Source: Capronia americana
Taxonomy: Eukaryota > Ascomycota > Eurotiomycetes > Chaetothyriales > Herpotrichiellaceae
Direction: 5' to 3'
NCBI GenBank assembly: GCA_016110215.1
Contig: JADWQD010000011.1
Span: 186,001-250,000 of the forward strand
DNA: 64,000 nucleotides
Positions within the stretch are counted from its first letter, which is position 1, and each line of letters opens with the position of its first letter. Below the pieces are notes generated by a model. That model had not been told where the DNA came from. It searched no databases and was given only the letters and a program-made list of their open reading frames with translations. Positions 53,145 to 64,000 of this stretch are shown here, piece after piece. The position numbers were made by a program, and so were the translations under genes.

Positions 53145-54666
53145 TCATCTGGCATGTACAAACGCTGGGCCGGGCCCTAGGGGACTGCTGGTCTCTTCTG
53201 GGATGCTATCATCGTGCTGATTCCGGTAGTTAACAATTCGATTCTTTCCGTCTATGCTGACATGGATATCGGCTCTCGTGTCCGCCGAGCCGAGAATGCG
53301 GTGGTTGTGTTTCGTTGAGATCGCAAGCGCCGGCGTCGTCCTGTCCGGTCGTGGGGCTCGAGAATTAAAGCTGGCAAGTATTTCAGCCCACAAGGCCTTG
53401 CAAGCCGGCAGGCTGGTGACAATATAGATGATCGTGTTCCAGAATCCTTGGAGAGGGAGCACTAGACCGGAGGCAAAATCTAATCCGAAAAGGGAATCAT
53501 TCGGTCGAACAAGTGTATACACCCTGTTTATCGTGGAAGGGACCCTACGAACAGTCAGCTCATCATGTTGACCAAAGTTAGAGGACATCACTTACCAAGT
53601 ACAAAGGAGAGCGAGAAAGAATAGCATGGCCGTTTTGCAGTAGCTCAGTGTTGCCTTGTTGGCATCCACCTTCTTAGGCTGCGGTCTCTCGATGACCACA
53701 TTGGTGTTTGTTTCAGGGAACGCAGCTTCCTGAATCGACTGGAATCTTTCGTGGTGCGCAGTTGTAGGTGATGGTTCTCCGTAGTATGTGTTTCTCGGTG
53801 AGCTCAGCTGGCGTTGGTTCCGATCGGGTGAATGTGGGACTTGACTGCTGATGGTGACTTCGTACGTTTTCTGAGAAACGGACGGCGACGTTGGCGAGGT
53901 CGGGAACTCTTTCATGGCATAACCATTTGACGGCACCTCTTGCTTGCTCTCACTTCGACCTATGGATAGGAGTTGTTTGCGCCACCGGAAGACCACAATG
54001 CCTACTTTCACGTAGATGAACATTGTCACCAAAATGATAAGCCAGACCGGTCCGTAGAAAGTGGCAATTCGAAGCACGTTCCACTTTGTGGTGACCCAAC
54101 ACCAGAGCTGCAGAACGATTAGAAGCAATCATGGATGAGCAAGTCGATGTGCACATACCACGGCGTCCCCGTACACTTTTCCCCTGCCACCGGAATTGAC
54201 AAAGAGAAATACAAATGCTGGAATGAATGGAACGCCATAGCACGCTCCAAGATAGCGCCACTCTAGGTCCCGAAGCTGGGAGCCGTCATACTGCCGGAAG
54301 AAGGAAAGATAGACGTTGCAGGCCATCGCAAAGGTCCATAGGGCATCGGCGGGGAGGAACCTACAATATCATTGAGTATGAGCACGACCGCCGGCAACGA
54401 GGACCATACCAGTGAATCAGAAAGCCCTGGAATTGGCATAATGGCGTTGTCACTCCCGCCGCAATGCCGGATCTTGCAATAAGTGTCGCCACGTTGGCAA
54501 ATAGGTTCCCCCATGCAGCATAAAAGACAAGTCGGTTGATAGGTTTGCGGAACTTGCTGTCAGAGAGGAACGTCGTGATGATAAAGCACGCGCCCACAAC
54601 CGACAGGACCGACGTGACTCGCTCAGCCGTTTCAATGGCATGATGTTGCGATGCGGCGATCGTCAT
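53145..54666 (-). CDS. cAMP-receptor-like G-protein-coupled receptor (Git3/CAR class)
   Basis: Seven-helix receptor of the fungal cAMP-like/Git3 type, likely at the plasma membrane and coupled to a G-alpha in nutrient or stress sensing. Four exons, 54666-54410, 54360-54159, 54107-53596 and 53544-53145, give 456 residues; introns are 49, 51 and 51 nt and two of them split Trp codons. Helices are seen at VTSVLSVVGACFIITTFL (1), LVFYAAWGNLFANVATLIA (2), LWTFAMACNVYLSFF (3), LGACYGVPFIPAFVFLFVN (4), IATFYGPVWLIILVTMFIYV (5), TAMLFFLALLCTWVPSTINR (6) and GLVLPLQGFWNTIIYIVTS (7). The third cytosolic loop is long (about 170 residues), Ser/Pro-rich and likely phosphorylated. The FW-NTIIY end of helix 7 is characteristic of this receptor class. 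The ligand is unknown. Confidence 0.92.
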
Positions 54667-57600
54667 GTTGGCAAGCTGGTCGTGGCTGCCACCAACCTAG
54701 CATACCGAATAGGCGGAAGGAACGACGATATGGAGGACTTGACAGGACTGCGGGGGAGGCGCGAAGCTTTTGTCTTCACGAGCCGTCAATATGCAAATGT
54801 CAAGGAAACCTCGGTGGTCCAGAATGCAGAGTCGCAGTGGCCAACTGTACCCCGGTCGCTCGACACTGTGCCACGGGGTTTGGCTGCGGGTCGCAAATTC
54901 ACTCATTCAATTAGTCTCACCGCTAACGGTTCCCACTGGCTCCAAAGTTGAAGAGCATGACAAGGCACCTGGCTGTGTACTTGATTCGTTGAGGCGCGAG
55001 GAGAGAATGGGACTCCTTCTCGTAGCACCGAAGTACGAGTACTTGGTATGGCCCGGTGAATCTGGGGCAAGGATGATGGTGCAGAGTGAAACGACTAGAA
55101 CTTGTCGGGATGCACCTTCCGCATGCACAGGGGTGGATCTTCAGTCGGTCTCCACTAGCACCTTTCGGTATAAACCCATGGAGCCGAGAGCGGCGCTATC
55201 TGGTGCTATCGTTGCGATCATCGAAGGGAACTGATTAGCGTGGCAGGCGAATTTGTCGTTTGCTGGAGGCCCGTGGATCTGGCACCTTTGTCTGGTGCTG
55301 ACCACCACATCTGGAGGACGGGCCCGGTACCGGGAGCGCAAGGAATGCTCGTTTAACCTCCCACTGTCGCACAAGAAATGCACTGTAAGATGACGCTGTG
55401 ATCGTCAAACGGTGATATGGGGAAGGCCACAGTTGCCCAAATGCAATCTCTGATCGTCGCACCGTTGATGTGCTACGGCGGATACGGCCCTGAGGAGTGA
55501 GAAGAGCCTCGGGGAAAAGGCTCGACTCCCACCGTGTCGACAAGGCAATCACTGCGACTCTGTCCTGCAGAGGGGGCTTGTGAATACGAGCAAATATCAT
55601 GGTGTCGCAGCTAGGCGACGTGGTTGAACGTCGGAACACGGCTTGATTGTCTCGGACCGCACCGTGATTAAAATAACAGGTCGTGTGCCTGAATCATGAG
55701 GGAAGGTCGCTTCGAGAAGAGAAGGCTCGGCAGTTCTTGGGTAGCCAAGACTGTTCCTGCACTGGCTGCTTGACCCTTTCCCCAGATTGAGGGAGAACAA
55801 CGGCCATGGGCGGGAAGCTACTGCAGGGACAATTGCCAGTTGAAGCCTCATTCGGCCAACCGGCAACAGGAGTGTGTGGACGTTGTTGTGCACGCGTCAG
55901 GCCGAAGAAACGGTCCATCTACCACAGTACTCGTACGGCCTCGAAAACCGGGCCAAGGGATATTCCGCCAAGGTTTGAGCGAGCCGGAGGCGTTTGTAGC
56001 ATCAGACCACAGTGCCGCAACTGGTATTACCTACTTGCCGTCGGTGTCCTCGATCTGGGTTCGTGTTTTGTTTGGCGTGGCACATTGCCAGGTTTGCGGG
56101 CAAACAAGCCGTGCACGCTCCGTTGTACCGAGCCTCTCTCGATACTACGAGTTACGAGTACAAGTAATTGCGCCAGCCCAGTGCAAGTGGATTTCAATGT
56201 TGAGTGGTGATAGGCGTACAGTAACTGAAGCCAAATTGGCGTTCAGGAGAAACTGTGGTGAGACTTTTCCCGAGAGCGAACGGCAATCGAAGGATTCGCT
56301 TAATCCTGATAGCCTTAGCATTTCTGCAATAAGAATCTGTAGGGCGTCCTCATTTGGGGCATTGCTCAGGAAAACAACGTGATCTGCGGCTTCCCAGATG
56401 GATGAGAAGTCGTGCAGCCACGCGGTCCTCGAGGGCCGCAGGTCTGCTTCGCCTTGAGATAAACCGCGATGCCAATACTTAATGACATCGTCATGACCAA
56501 TTCTACTGTGTGTGAACTTCTGACCTGCTCTTGATATTCGTCTTGACGGGAAGGTTGGCGAAGTGAGGAGCAAGACGCGACTTGAGCATTTCGAGTCGTT
56601 CCGTCGGCGCGGGCAGTCTTGCCGGAGGCAAAGACAGGAGGCAGTTGTTTCGTGCCGCGCTCGAGTCGGAATAGCATGTGAGGAGGAGCCTAGGCGAAGA
56701 GTGACAGATTAATTAGCCCTTCGAGTGTCGACTGACTGGGAGCTCGTCTAATCTCGTGATCCGATAAACCCTTCGCTCTGAGAATGAATATTGGAAACGC
56801 ATGACTCGTTGCTGGGGGATTTCCACAAACTACTACCGCAGATGGATGAGTGAGGTTGACGTTGACACCTGCGACCATGTCGATCTTCCCCAGGTCGAGC
56901 CCAAAGGAAGGATTCTTAGGGCTTCAGGGTTGGGAAAGCTTAAAATTTCGAGGAGCCAGGTTCAGAATCTCGTACGAGTACCTACCGGGGTTGGGGGGTG
57001 GGGGGCCAATTAAGGTACCCGTACACTGAAAGGCTCCCGAAACAAGGATGCCCGCCTGGGGTGTTTGGCGCGGATGCACGGTTCATGTCCCACAGTTGTA
57101 TCTCGTAGCAAAGACGAACATGTTGTGTAACGCCAGAAGCTGTGGGCGCACTCTACATGAGGTTGTTGCCCCGAGAAGCTGCGACGAGCCACGCATGCAT
57201 GTGGGTTGACCTTGCTTCGTATTCTGCTGGCCTTGCAGCTTTCAAGAACCCATAAGCAGTGGCGACCGCGGAGGAGCTGAATCATCTGACCTGTAGAGGA
57301 CTGGATCAGCTCTGATACAGTATGCACGGTAAATCACTGCTTGTATAAGCTGTGGATAACGGGCGCAGATCTCGGCCCAGTGGTACGTACTGTGTATGCA
57401 AGTTGCTCAATCGAACCTTTGCAAATAGTTGACACTGAAGATCGTCCGAAGTTGTTGTGGTCACACACGGCGACTTCCTCTCGCGGCTTCGGTCTGGATA
57501 TCAGCAACCGTCAGGGGTTGAGATGGTCAATACTCCCTATTGTCCATGCCGCGATGCCGAGGTTGTCCTCCTCTTCACATGAAAGCGAATGCGGTTGCAA

Positions 57601-59066
57601 CCTTGGATCCCGGTGCTAATCTGCTAAGTCATGTAATTAACGAGGCTGTCCACTCGAATCCGGCACGTCTGGCTATGCTCCCTCCAATTGAGGCTGAACA
57701 TCTCTGCCGCCGAGCGCTCTGACGGATTCTCTGTGAGCTTGAATCGCCACTCCTTGATCCTCGGCTCTGTCTGTTAAAGTTACCTTTGGGGAGGTGCCGT
57801 GGAAATCTCAACACACTTTTCCTCCATCGACCTCTGCCAATCGATCCTAGTGGGTGACTTTGGTGGTAACACCATCGCCCAAGCCTTTGGAATTTACAGC
57901 CTTCAAACATTACTTCAGGCCCATTGGTGGTCATTCGGTTCAGAAGTACCAGGAGCTGAGAGGGGCGACCGCTCACAATTGCAGGCTTGCCCTCGAGAAA
58001 GCCATCAAGCCCCAAGTCACGGATCAGCAGAAATTCGGCTAGCCCTGAACGAGTTTGTTTGAGCAACGTTCGACGAGACAGCCCGCGGGCTGTATGGAAT
58101 ATCGCATATCGGGAATACTCCATGTACCTATATACCTCCATACCTTGTCAGTTCGACACTTCGAGTCCTCTGTACAGTCTACGCAGCATGATCTATGTAT
58201 TCTCATCATGAGAAGGATTGTGTTTTGTGTTTTATGCTTTTTTCAAAAGTAAACACTTGCAGAGTCCTTTCACGCAGCACATTTCCAAGCAGAACATTTC
58301 CACAGGTCCGCCAAAGACGTAGTTCTAGCATAACCCAACGACCTGACCATCCCTCAGGTAGACCATAGGTACTCTGAACCTCGTACTCCCTCCTGCCTTG
58401 GTAGATAGATCGTCACTAATTGAGCCTCTGGAAACTGCGAGCGGTTCGTGGGATAGAAGTAGGAAGTACCGTGTAGGAGTAGGAATGGTATTAGTAATGC
58501 ATTGATTCATATGCAGATTCATATGCAGATTCATATGCTGTAGACCAGCATTGCTCTTTCTATATGGATACCTCACTAGAGGGATTCTAGCTGGGGATGG
58601 TGTCAGCGAGAATCCAGATTATAGTAAACTCTAGCTCGGAAGCCGCAGTGCGTTATAAGAAGAAGGGGAAAAAACAATAATGTCAAAATCAACTTGAGGC
58701 TCATCGCCATGAGAAAAGGGCAGAGACGGAAAAAACATCTATTCATAGCGCCGTCGCTGAGCGCTCGATTACAAATGGTGAACGTCTTCGAGACTGGAAC
58801 TATTATAGAAGCGCTCTCTCATGCGGGTGTCGTAATCCATCGTCCATCCATCGTCCCATCAACCTTCATCCAAAAATGCTCATGCCAGGACCAACTGATG
58901 CAGTAGTGAAGCTTTGGAATAGTGACCCGGTGATCTGATCCAACCCAATCCCATCCAACCGAACGGTTGCGCGCGTATCAACGTTAAGTGTACATCGTCC
59001 TAGGAGTAAGCGATCAACGAGCAACGAGCAACAGAATGCCGCTCTTCCCGGGCAATCACATCATCT
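54667..59066. other. 4.4 kb gene-poor interval
   Basis: No open frame here shows a recognised domain. Longer frames on minus at 56573-56145 and 58141-57629 and on plus at 55840-56382 and 57854-58042 have mixed, unconvincing composition. Four GTAC inverted repeats (55031-55044, 55927-55936, 56972-56981, 57015-57024) and a 12-bp tandem repeat at 58503-58538 are the only structure seen. It includes the promoter of the receptor gene on its left and the 3' end of YPI1 on its right. Confidence 0.5.
58503..58538. repeat. 12-bp tandem repeat, three units
   Basis: Three consecutive copies of agattcatatgc (the first begins with t instead of a). The inner catatg is itself palindromic. Confidence 0.9.
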
Positions 59067-59723
59067 TCACGTCGTCCTCGAGACTGGATTCGCCTTCGTG
59101 TTATACTTGGGCATCTTCTCATATGCATTCGGACTGGGTTTCCTTCTGCCCTTTCCCTTTCCCTTTCCATGTCCATGTCCGTGTCCAGACCCACACTCGT
59201 CATCATGCCTGTGTTCATGGCCCCTCCCATCCTTTCTTCCCCTCCGATTCCCACTCAACCTCGCGGCCCCATCGTCCGGACTATCGCTCCCGCCGCCGCC
59301 ACTGCCATCATCATCACTAGAACTGTCGCTGGAGCTGTCGTCCTCGCTGGAGGATTCTCCAAACGCGCGTTCTTTGTGGTATATGCAGCACACTTTGCTG
59401 GATTTGCGGCCTAGGCCCTCATTGTCAACCACGTCTTCTGCCCACTGTATTCGCCGGCGTGCGTGCGTATGTGTGCTGGAGCCTGCCGCCGCGTCGTGGG
59501 CGCCTCGGAGGCGGAGAACAAGCGGATCCGGGGAGACTGAGCGGGACGAGGCCGTGTCCTCGGGACTGATTGTTTGAGTTGCTGAGCCTGTCGCAGCACG
59601 TCGGGAGACGGTTTGACCGGGGCCGAGATGGGCCCGTCCACTTGGTCTTGGGGAATTCCGCGCAGAGGCCATGGTTGGTCGTTGGATAGGTGAGGTAGGC
59701 GCAGTTATGGCGGGTGAGGACAT
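59067..59723 (-). CDS. YPI1: type 1 protein phosphatase inhibitor YPI1 (inhibitor-3 family)
   Basis: Regulator of protein phosphatase 1 (Glc7), related to animal PPP1R11. A single exon of 218 residues from ATG 59723; the frame is open upstream but has no ATG there. The family block is complete: RRRIQWAEDVVDNEGLGRKS, where Ile-Gln-Trp corresponds to the PP1-docking (RVxF-like) segment, then SKVCCIYHKERAFGESSSED with the paired cysteines. The N-terminal half is Ser/Pro-rich and disordered. After the block comes an acidic Ser/Asp tract, then Gly-rich and basic stretches including HGHGHGKGKGKG, ending in PNAYEKMPKYN, a conserved tail in fungal Ypi1. No intron is needed. Confidence 0.93.
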   Translation of the reverse strand: MSSPAITAPTSPIQRPTMASARNSPRPSGRAHLGPGQTVSRRAATGSATQTISPEDTASSRSVSPDPLVLRLRGAHDAAAGSSTHTHARRRIQWAEDVVDNEGLGRKSSKVCCIYHKERAFGESSSEDDSSSDSSSDDDGSGGGGSDSPDDGAARLSGNRRGRKDGRGHEHRHDDECGSGHGHGHGKGKGKGRRKPSPNAYEKMPKYNTKANPVSRTT

Positions 59724-60889
59724 CGTAATTGGCCGCGGAGGTGGCGAGTTGCGCAGGCGAAGGCTTTCTATGCTTGTGTGGTGTTCTTCTACCGTATCCA
59801 ACTTATATGGGGTTGGTTTGCAAAGAGCGACTTAATACCGTGCGGTCGTTCGTAGAAGTGACTCTGCGGTGAAAACAACGAAGGCGGGAGAGTCACAGCG
59901 TGAGGATTGCGATTGAAATTGGGTCAAGCTCAGTTCACGCGTCTGTCTGACCTTTCCGCAAGAACGACTGTATAAAGGCCAGGGCGAGCGGAATATGTGA
60001 AGCCGTGGGGTGGAGTGATTGATGCATGGCAAAGTTGAAGTTCAGCACGAGACCGCAACGTCCAGAAGATGACGCCCCTCACGTGCCGGGCATGTTCGCG
60101 GCTCGCTCCATCCCTTGCTTCCATCTTCCATCTTCTATCCACCCATCTGCACGTTCCCACACCTTCATGCAGCGCTGACACCAACGTTGCACAGCAGTCC
60201 ACGAGGCTTGCATCTACTGTCCGGCCACATGATGCTCAGCATGGCCATCCAGACCAGTCGTTATGTTTATGATGACACCTTTCAAGGCGGTCTAGAAGGT
60301 GAGTCTGTGCTCTTGGTCAGATAAAGGGCCCCAAGGGAGCAGATGACCGGTGGGAAAGAAAGGCACGGACACGACTCGTTGAATCATTCTTGTTACTACA
60401 ATGCTCGGCCTCTGTCAATTCTCCACTCTTCGCAAGTGCGGTCCTGCTCAGCTCATCTGTCATCTACATGGGACACAGTATTGTAACTGGCGCCCATCTG
60501 CCACTCCTGCTCACCTCTTCGCCCGGATAACTCGCAGCTGATTTTCAATCACTGAAACCCCACTCCAAGCGTGTCTCTGCGCCCATGCTAGACAAATGCC
60601 CAAGAAGATCTCCCATGCAGCAATCTAACCGGCTTGATGCTTTTTGGTATCACAACAGAATGAAAACATTGGATGCACTTCGAATCCGGCTGCGTATGGC
60701 TCGACCATCCCTGAGCCTCATCTGACGCTTCCTCTGCCGCCGGCTTCAGCATTTGTAAAAGAGCCACCCGCTTTCGAAGTTCTCTTCTTGTGGGTCGTTT
60801 TCCATCGCGTAGTGCTCGACCGAAGGCTGCAGGGCCTCTGGTTGGTCTGCGTTGCGTATCGCGAATTCCGTTCTCAGCTCTTCTTCTAG
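59724..60889. other. intergenic region, YPI1 promoter and CRM1 3' flank
   Basis: About 1.2 kb on the upstream side of YPI1 and downstream of CRM1. No coding frame or RNA is supported. Confidence 0.5.
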
Positions 60890-63800
60890 TCACAACTCAT
60901 CGTCTCCGTCCAGGTCTGCTGGCTTGATCAAACCGCCTACCTTTAGGCCTCGTTCACGTTCCGCATCGGCGAGGGCCTTCTTCTCTTGCTCACGCTCTTC
61001 GGCAAACAGTTCGGCGTTGTCGCCAGCAAATTCCTTAAGCGAGATCAAGAAATCGCGCACGTGAGTCTTGAACTTGGTGGCATCCTCATTGAGGGTGAAC
61101 AGCCCGCTAACGAAAAGCTGGACTTGGATCTCCTTCAGGTTGGGGAAGGCGCGCTGCAGGAGATTGGAGGTGAACTCGCTCACATACTGCTTGTTGGACG
61201 TCCCAGGTGCGGCCTGGTCCGGTTGATACAACGGTTGCGAGATCTTGTTAGTCTCAACGAGTTGGAACATGCGCGCGAGGAGCATGCACTGTGACTTGAA
61301 CCCTGCCTTGTGATCCGAGTCAGTCAAGACGAAGAACACATCTTGGAGGATGGAGATGTAGAACTGCTGGAAGAAAATCCCCGCTGTTTGTGCATCCGTC
61401 TCGGCCATGTTGTTGATCAGTTCCAGGCACATGGACAAGCCGGTGTTCTCCACTTCTCGATTGTCGTGCTTGCTGGCCCACATGCAAGAGTCAATCACGA
61501 ACTTGAATTGCCGACCATCCAGTTTAAGCAGCGCAGGGAAGCAGAACAGATTGATTGCTTGCAGAAGCTTGAAGAACTCCACACGGAACTCGGGATACTC
61601 GTGGAAGTCTTTGTTGATCATCTCGAGCGTGCATTCGAATATGGCGTCCATAATTGGGCCAACCTTGTCGTCCATGAGATTCTGTGGGAGAGTCAGCAAA
61701 GTTACAGTCCGGTGAATCATCACAGTCTCTGACCAGAAGTCGAGATCTCTTCGGGGTCCAACGTACATGGAGCTTGTGGATGATGGTGGTGGTCACGCTC
61801 AGAACTTCGGCATCTCGAGCATCGGGAACATTGCGTTGATAATCGAGTAGGATAGCATCAAGCAGAGGCGGCACCATGCTCTCATTGACCATGGGCAAGT
61901 CGTCTGCTTTCTGCACATAGATGTCCACAAGTTTCAAGATCTCTTTCTTGATCGTACGCAGGCCGCGAACCTTCGGTGTCTTCGTCTGGACATTGCCTGT
62001 GATGAAGTTAGGATCACTGAAGCATCCAGTAGCCACAGGACTTACCTCCAGAGGCGACAGCGTCAGAGATGAGCTGACTCGAGGCGCGATACATGTTCAG
62101 CATGTCATGGTAGATGCGCCCGATCTGTGAGTAGAAGTAGCTACCAATGGAGGAGCATGCCGCCACATTCGTCTTCATGATGTTTCCAACAACCTTGATG
62201 ATCTCGGGATCATGGAGAATGGCTGGATTCGAGTTGGCTTGCTGGATGACACTGTCCCAAGCTTGGTTCGGATAGGACATAAGGTCGCTGATCAGTCGGT
62301 CCTGCACGCTCTTCTGGCCTTGAGCAGAGATCATGTAGCCGCAAGCTTCGTAGAAGGTGTGCACTTGTTGAGGAGTAAGGTCACAGGTGATCTTGCGCAT
62401 ATTCCGCACAATCTCGTCAATGAAAGGTTCGGTCTCACCAGGTTGCAGAGCGACAAAGTGGCGCTTGCACTTGTTGGCAATCTTGATAAAAGTGTCGCAA
62501 GCCATGTCCTGAACACCCTCGTGGGTCTCGTGCATGAACTCAAAGAGCTTGTTGACCACAGTCTTCAAAAACTTCCAATGTGCCTTGAGGAATCGCGGGT
62601 ATTGGCCGACAATATACATGATATTGCTGGCAACGACGGCTTTGTTGTCCTTGCCTCGCTTCATCTCGGTCAGACCGAGGAGATCCTTAATCACGGTGAC
62701 CAAGAATCGCTTCTCCGTCTCTTCAGACATGGCACCAGATATTGAGCCAATAGCCCAGCAGAGCGTGTTGCAGTTATTCCACGACCACTCGGAACCGTCA
62801 ACCTGTCGCTGAAGCTTGTCTGACATGATGTTCTCGGTGTCCACGACATCCAAGTGGGTCAAATACACAAGGCACTCGCGGGTAGTCTTGTAAAGCTGAA
62901 TCGTGTCACTCTCTTTGACGAATTCGCGAACAATTTCACCTTCGTCGTTCTCGACAATCAGGACTTCTTCGGGTCGTACCATCTTCTCAACCATAACTTG
63001 TCTCAAACTTGACAAGACTTGGGCGTACTTGTGCTTGCGTAGGGGATAGTTGGCAAGACTGCTGGGGTGTGGAGCGCCACCATTGGCCAGACCGCTGACA
63101 CCCATGTTGACCAGCGGATTGAGTTCGGTGATGGGGAGTTGCTGCATTTCCTCGTACAGCTCTTGCACCAACTTGTTCCAGTACTCTAGGCAAATCTTGA
63201 AGATCTCTCTGTCGTCAATCAAGCTGATCTTAATAAGATAGAAGTGACCGTGGAGAAGATAGTCGGGATTTGGTAATCGTTCGATGGTCTGTAGGTGGGC
63301 TGAAAAGTAGTTGGTGAGGAAGATTGCCAGGTTGAGGATGTATTCTTGTTCTCGGGACTTGGCTTTGGCATATGCCTCGCGGAAGTCAGTATCGAGCGGA
63401 AGGGTTCGAGCAACGACGGTCAAGGTCTCAGTAAACATTTGCACAAGCTTATCGTCGTACTGGAATTGTTGTCCCAGCTGCAGCCCGCCAATTTCAGTCA
63501 AGCACTTCAAGGAAATGTTGCGGAATTCATCGACCTCCAGAAACCTGCCGACGAGGGTGTCGATGAGCTTTGTCTCGAAGATGAAGCCCAGCGGAATCCA
63601 GTTGAGGAAGCGCAGTAATGTCTCTAGGGTAGCTTTGACCAAACTTATGGAGTTGGCTGTGGTGAGCACCTCATTGCATAACTGGAAGATGGACGAGAAC
63701 TCGGCGCACATGGTGGTCTTGAGGTTCTTCGCCTTGGTCGAAGTCATCTGATCCTGCGAGAAATCGAAAACCTCCTCCGAGAGCAGCCGCAGAATGGTCA

Positions 63801-64000
63801 TGTTGTTCTCGCACACAGACAGGCCGGTGTGGCAAGCGGAGATGATTTCGTTGATGAAGCTGGGCCAATTATGAGGCCATTCTTGTTTGAGGATGGTGAC
63901 CAAGGTCAAATCCAGCTTGTTGAGGAAGAGCTTGTTGGCCTTCAGAGATTCGTCCGTCTCAGAAGCCTGAAGGATCTGGTTGACCACGAAGTTGCGGATG
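60890..64000 (-). CDS. CRM1: exportin-1 / CRM1 (partial, 5' end outside window)
   Basis: Karyopherin that exports leucine-rich NES cargo with Ran-GTP. The gene enters from the right edge; exons in the window are 64000-62046, 61996-61767 and 61681-60890, giving 991 residues of about 1070, so only the N-terminal ~80 are missing. The region begins IRNFVVNQILQ and includes LDLTLVTILKQEWPHNWPSF, then the conserved central block VQDMACDTFIKIANKCKRHF. The segment ITCDLTPQQVHTFYEACGYM has Cys at the position of the leptomycin-B-reactive cysteine (human Cys528; Thr in budding yeast), which predicts drug sensitivity. Introns of 49 and 85 nt join AVASGG to NVQTKTPKVRGLRTIK, and IIHKLH to NLMDDKVGPI. The C terminus ends KVGGLIKPADLDGDDEL, as in fungal Crm1. 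Confidence 0.97.

Noticed and set aside
57629..58141. Overlapping frames on both strands as a transposon relic
   Set aside because: No transposase, reverse transcriptase or integrase motif, terminal inverted repeat or target duplication could be seen.
1..64000. CRISPR array, prophage, anti-phage or other prokaryotic-type system
   Set aside because: Introns, gene families and spacing are those of a fungal nuclear genome, and no array of spaced direct repeats was seen.

Overview
This window is nuclear DNA of a filamentous ascomycete (Pezizomycotina). The signs are gene density, short 49-168 nt introns with GT...AG ends, and the families present: a Clr5-ankyrin protein, a Git3/CAR-like receptor and full-length fungal versions of TSR1, UTP5, BDF1, GYP5, VMA2 and CRM1. 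The style resembles Eurotiomycetes, perhaps a Chaetothyriales black-yeast relative, but I cannot fix the order from sequence alone. No rRNA, confident tRNA, CRISPR array or intact transposon was seen.

Layout. 0-8 kb is metabolic or accessory: a four-helix membrane protein, a short-chain dehydrogenase (SDR), an alcohol O-acetyltransferase-like enzyme and an HSL-type esterase, all on +. 8-32 kb is largely housekeeping: TSR1 (40S assembly), a Clr5-ankyrin protein, a Cys-rich membrane protein, a coiled-coil protein, BDF1 (double bromodomain), UTP5 (SSU processome), AMA1 (meiotic APC/C activator) and BET4 (Rab geranylgeranyltransferase alpha). 32-52.6 kb holds GYP5 (Rab GAP), FAT1 (very-long-chain acyl-CoA synthetase/transporter), an unknown protein, CTF8, a dienelactone hydrolase relic, VMA2 (V-ATPase B), a microsatellite tract, an FMP42/SLC43-like transporter, and a carboxymuconolactone-decarboxylase-like/alpha-beta-hydrolase fusion. 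53-64 kb holds a cAMP-type GPCR, a 4.4 kb gene-poor gap, YPI1 (PP1 inhibitor) and the 3' part of CRM1 (exportin-1), which runs off the right edge.

Most genes were rebuilt by joining open frames across introns. Each join was checked for codon phase and summed exon length. Useful results: AMA1 regains its C-box when a 168-nt intron ending in an apparent TAG stop is removed; BDF1 has a 57-nt stop-free intron near its start; several genes have first exons of 7-36 nt; and short GTAC-N2/3-GTAC inverted repeats recur between genes.

Functional themes: two 40S/SSU factors (TSR1, UTP5), two Rab-pathway proteins (BET4, GYP5), and cell-cycle/chromatin proteins (AMA1, CTF8, YPI1, BDF1). This is ordinary fungal gene order rather than an operon-like unit. 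I found no convincing new multi-gene system. The best leads are the CMD-hydrolase fusion, the SDR/acetyltransferase/esterase run, and the splice architecture of AMA1 and BDF1.
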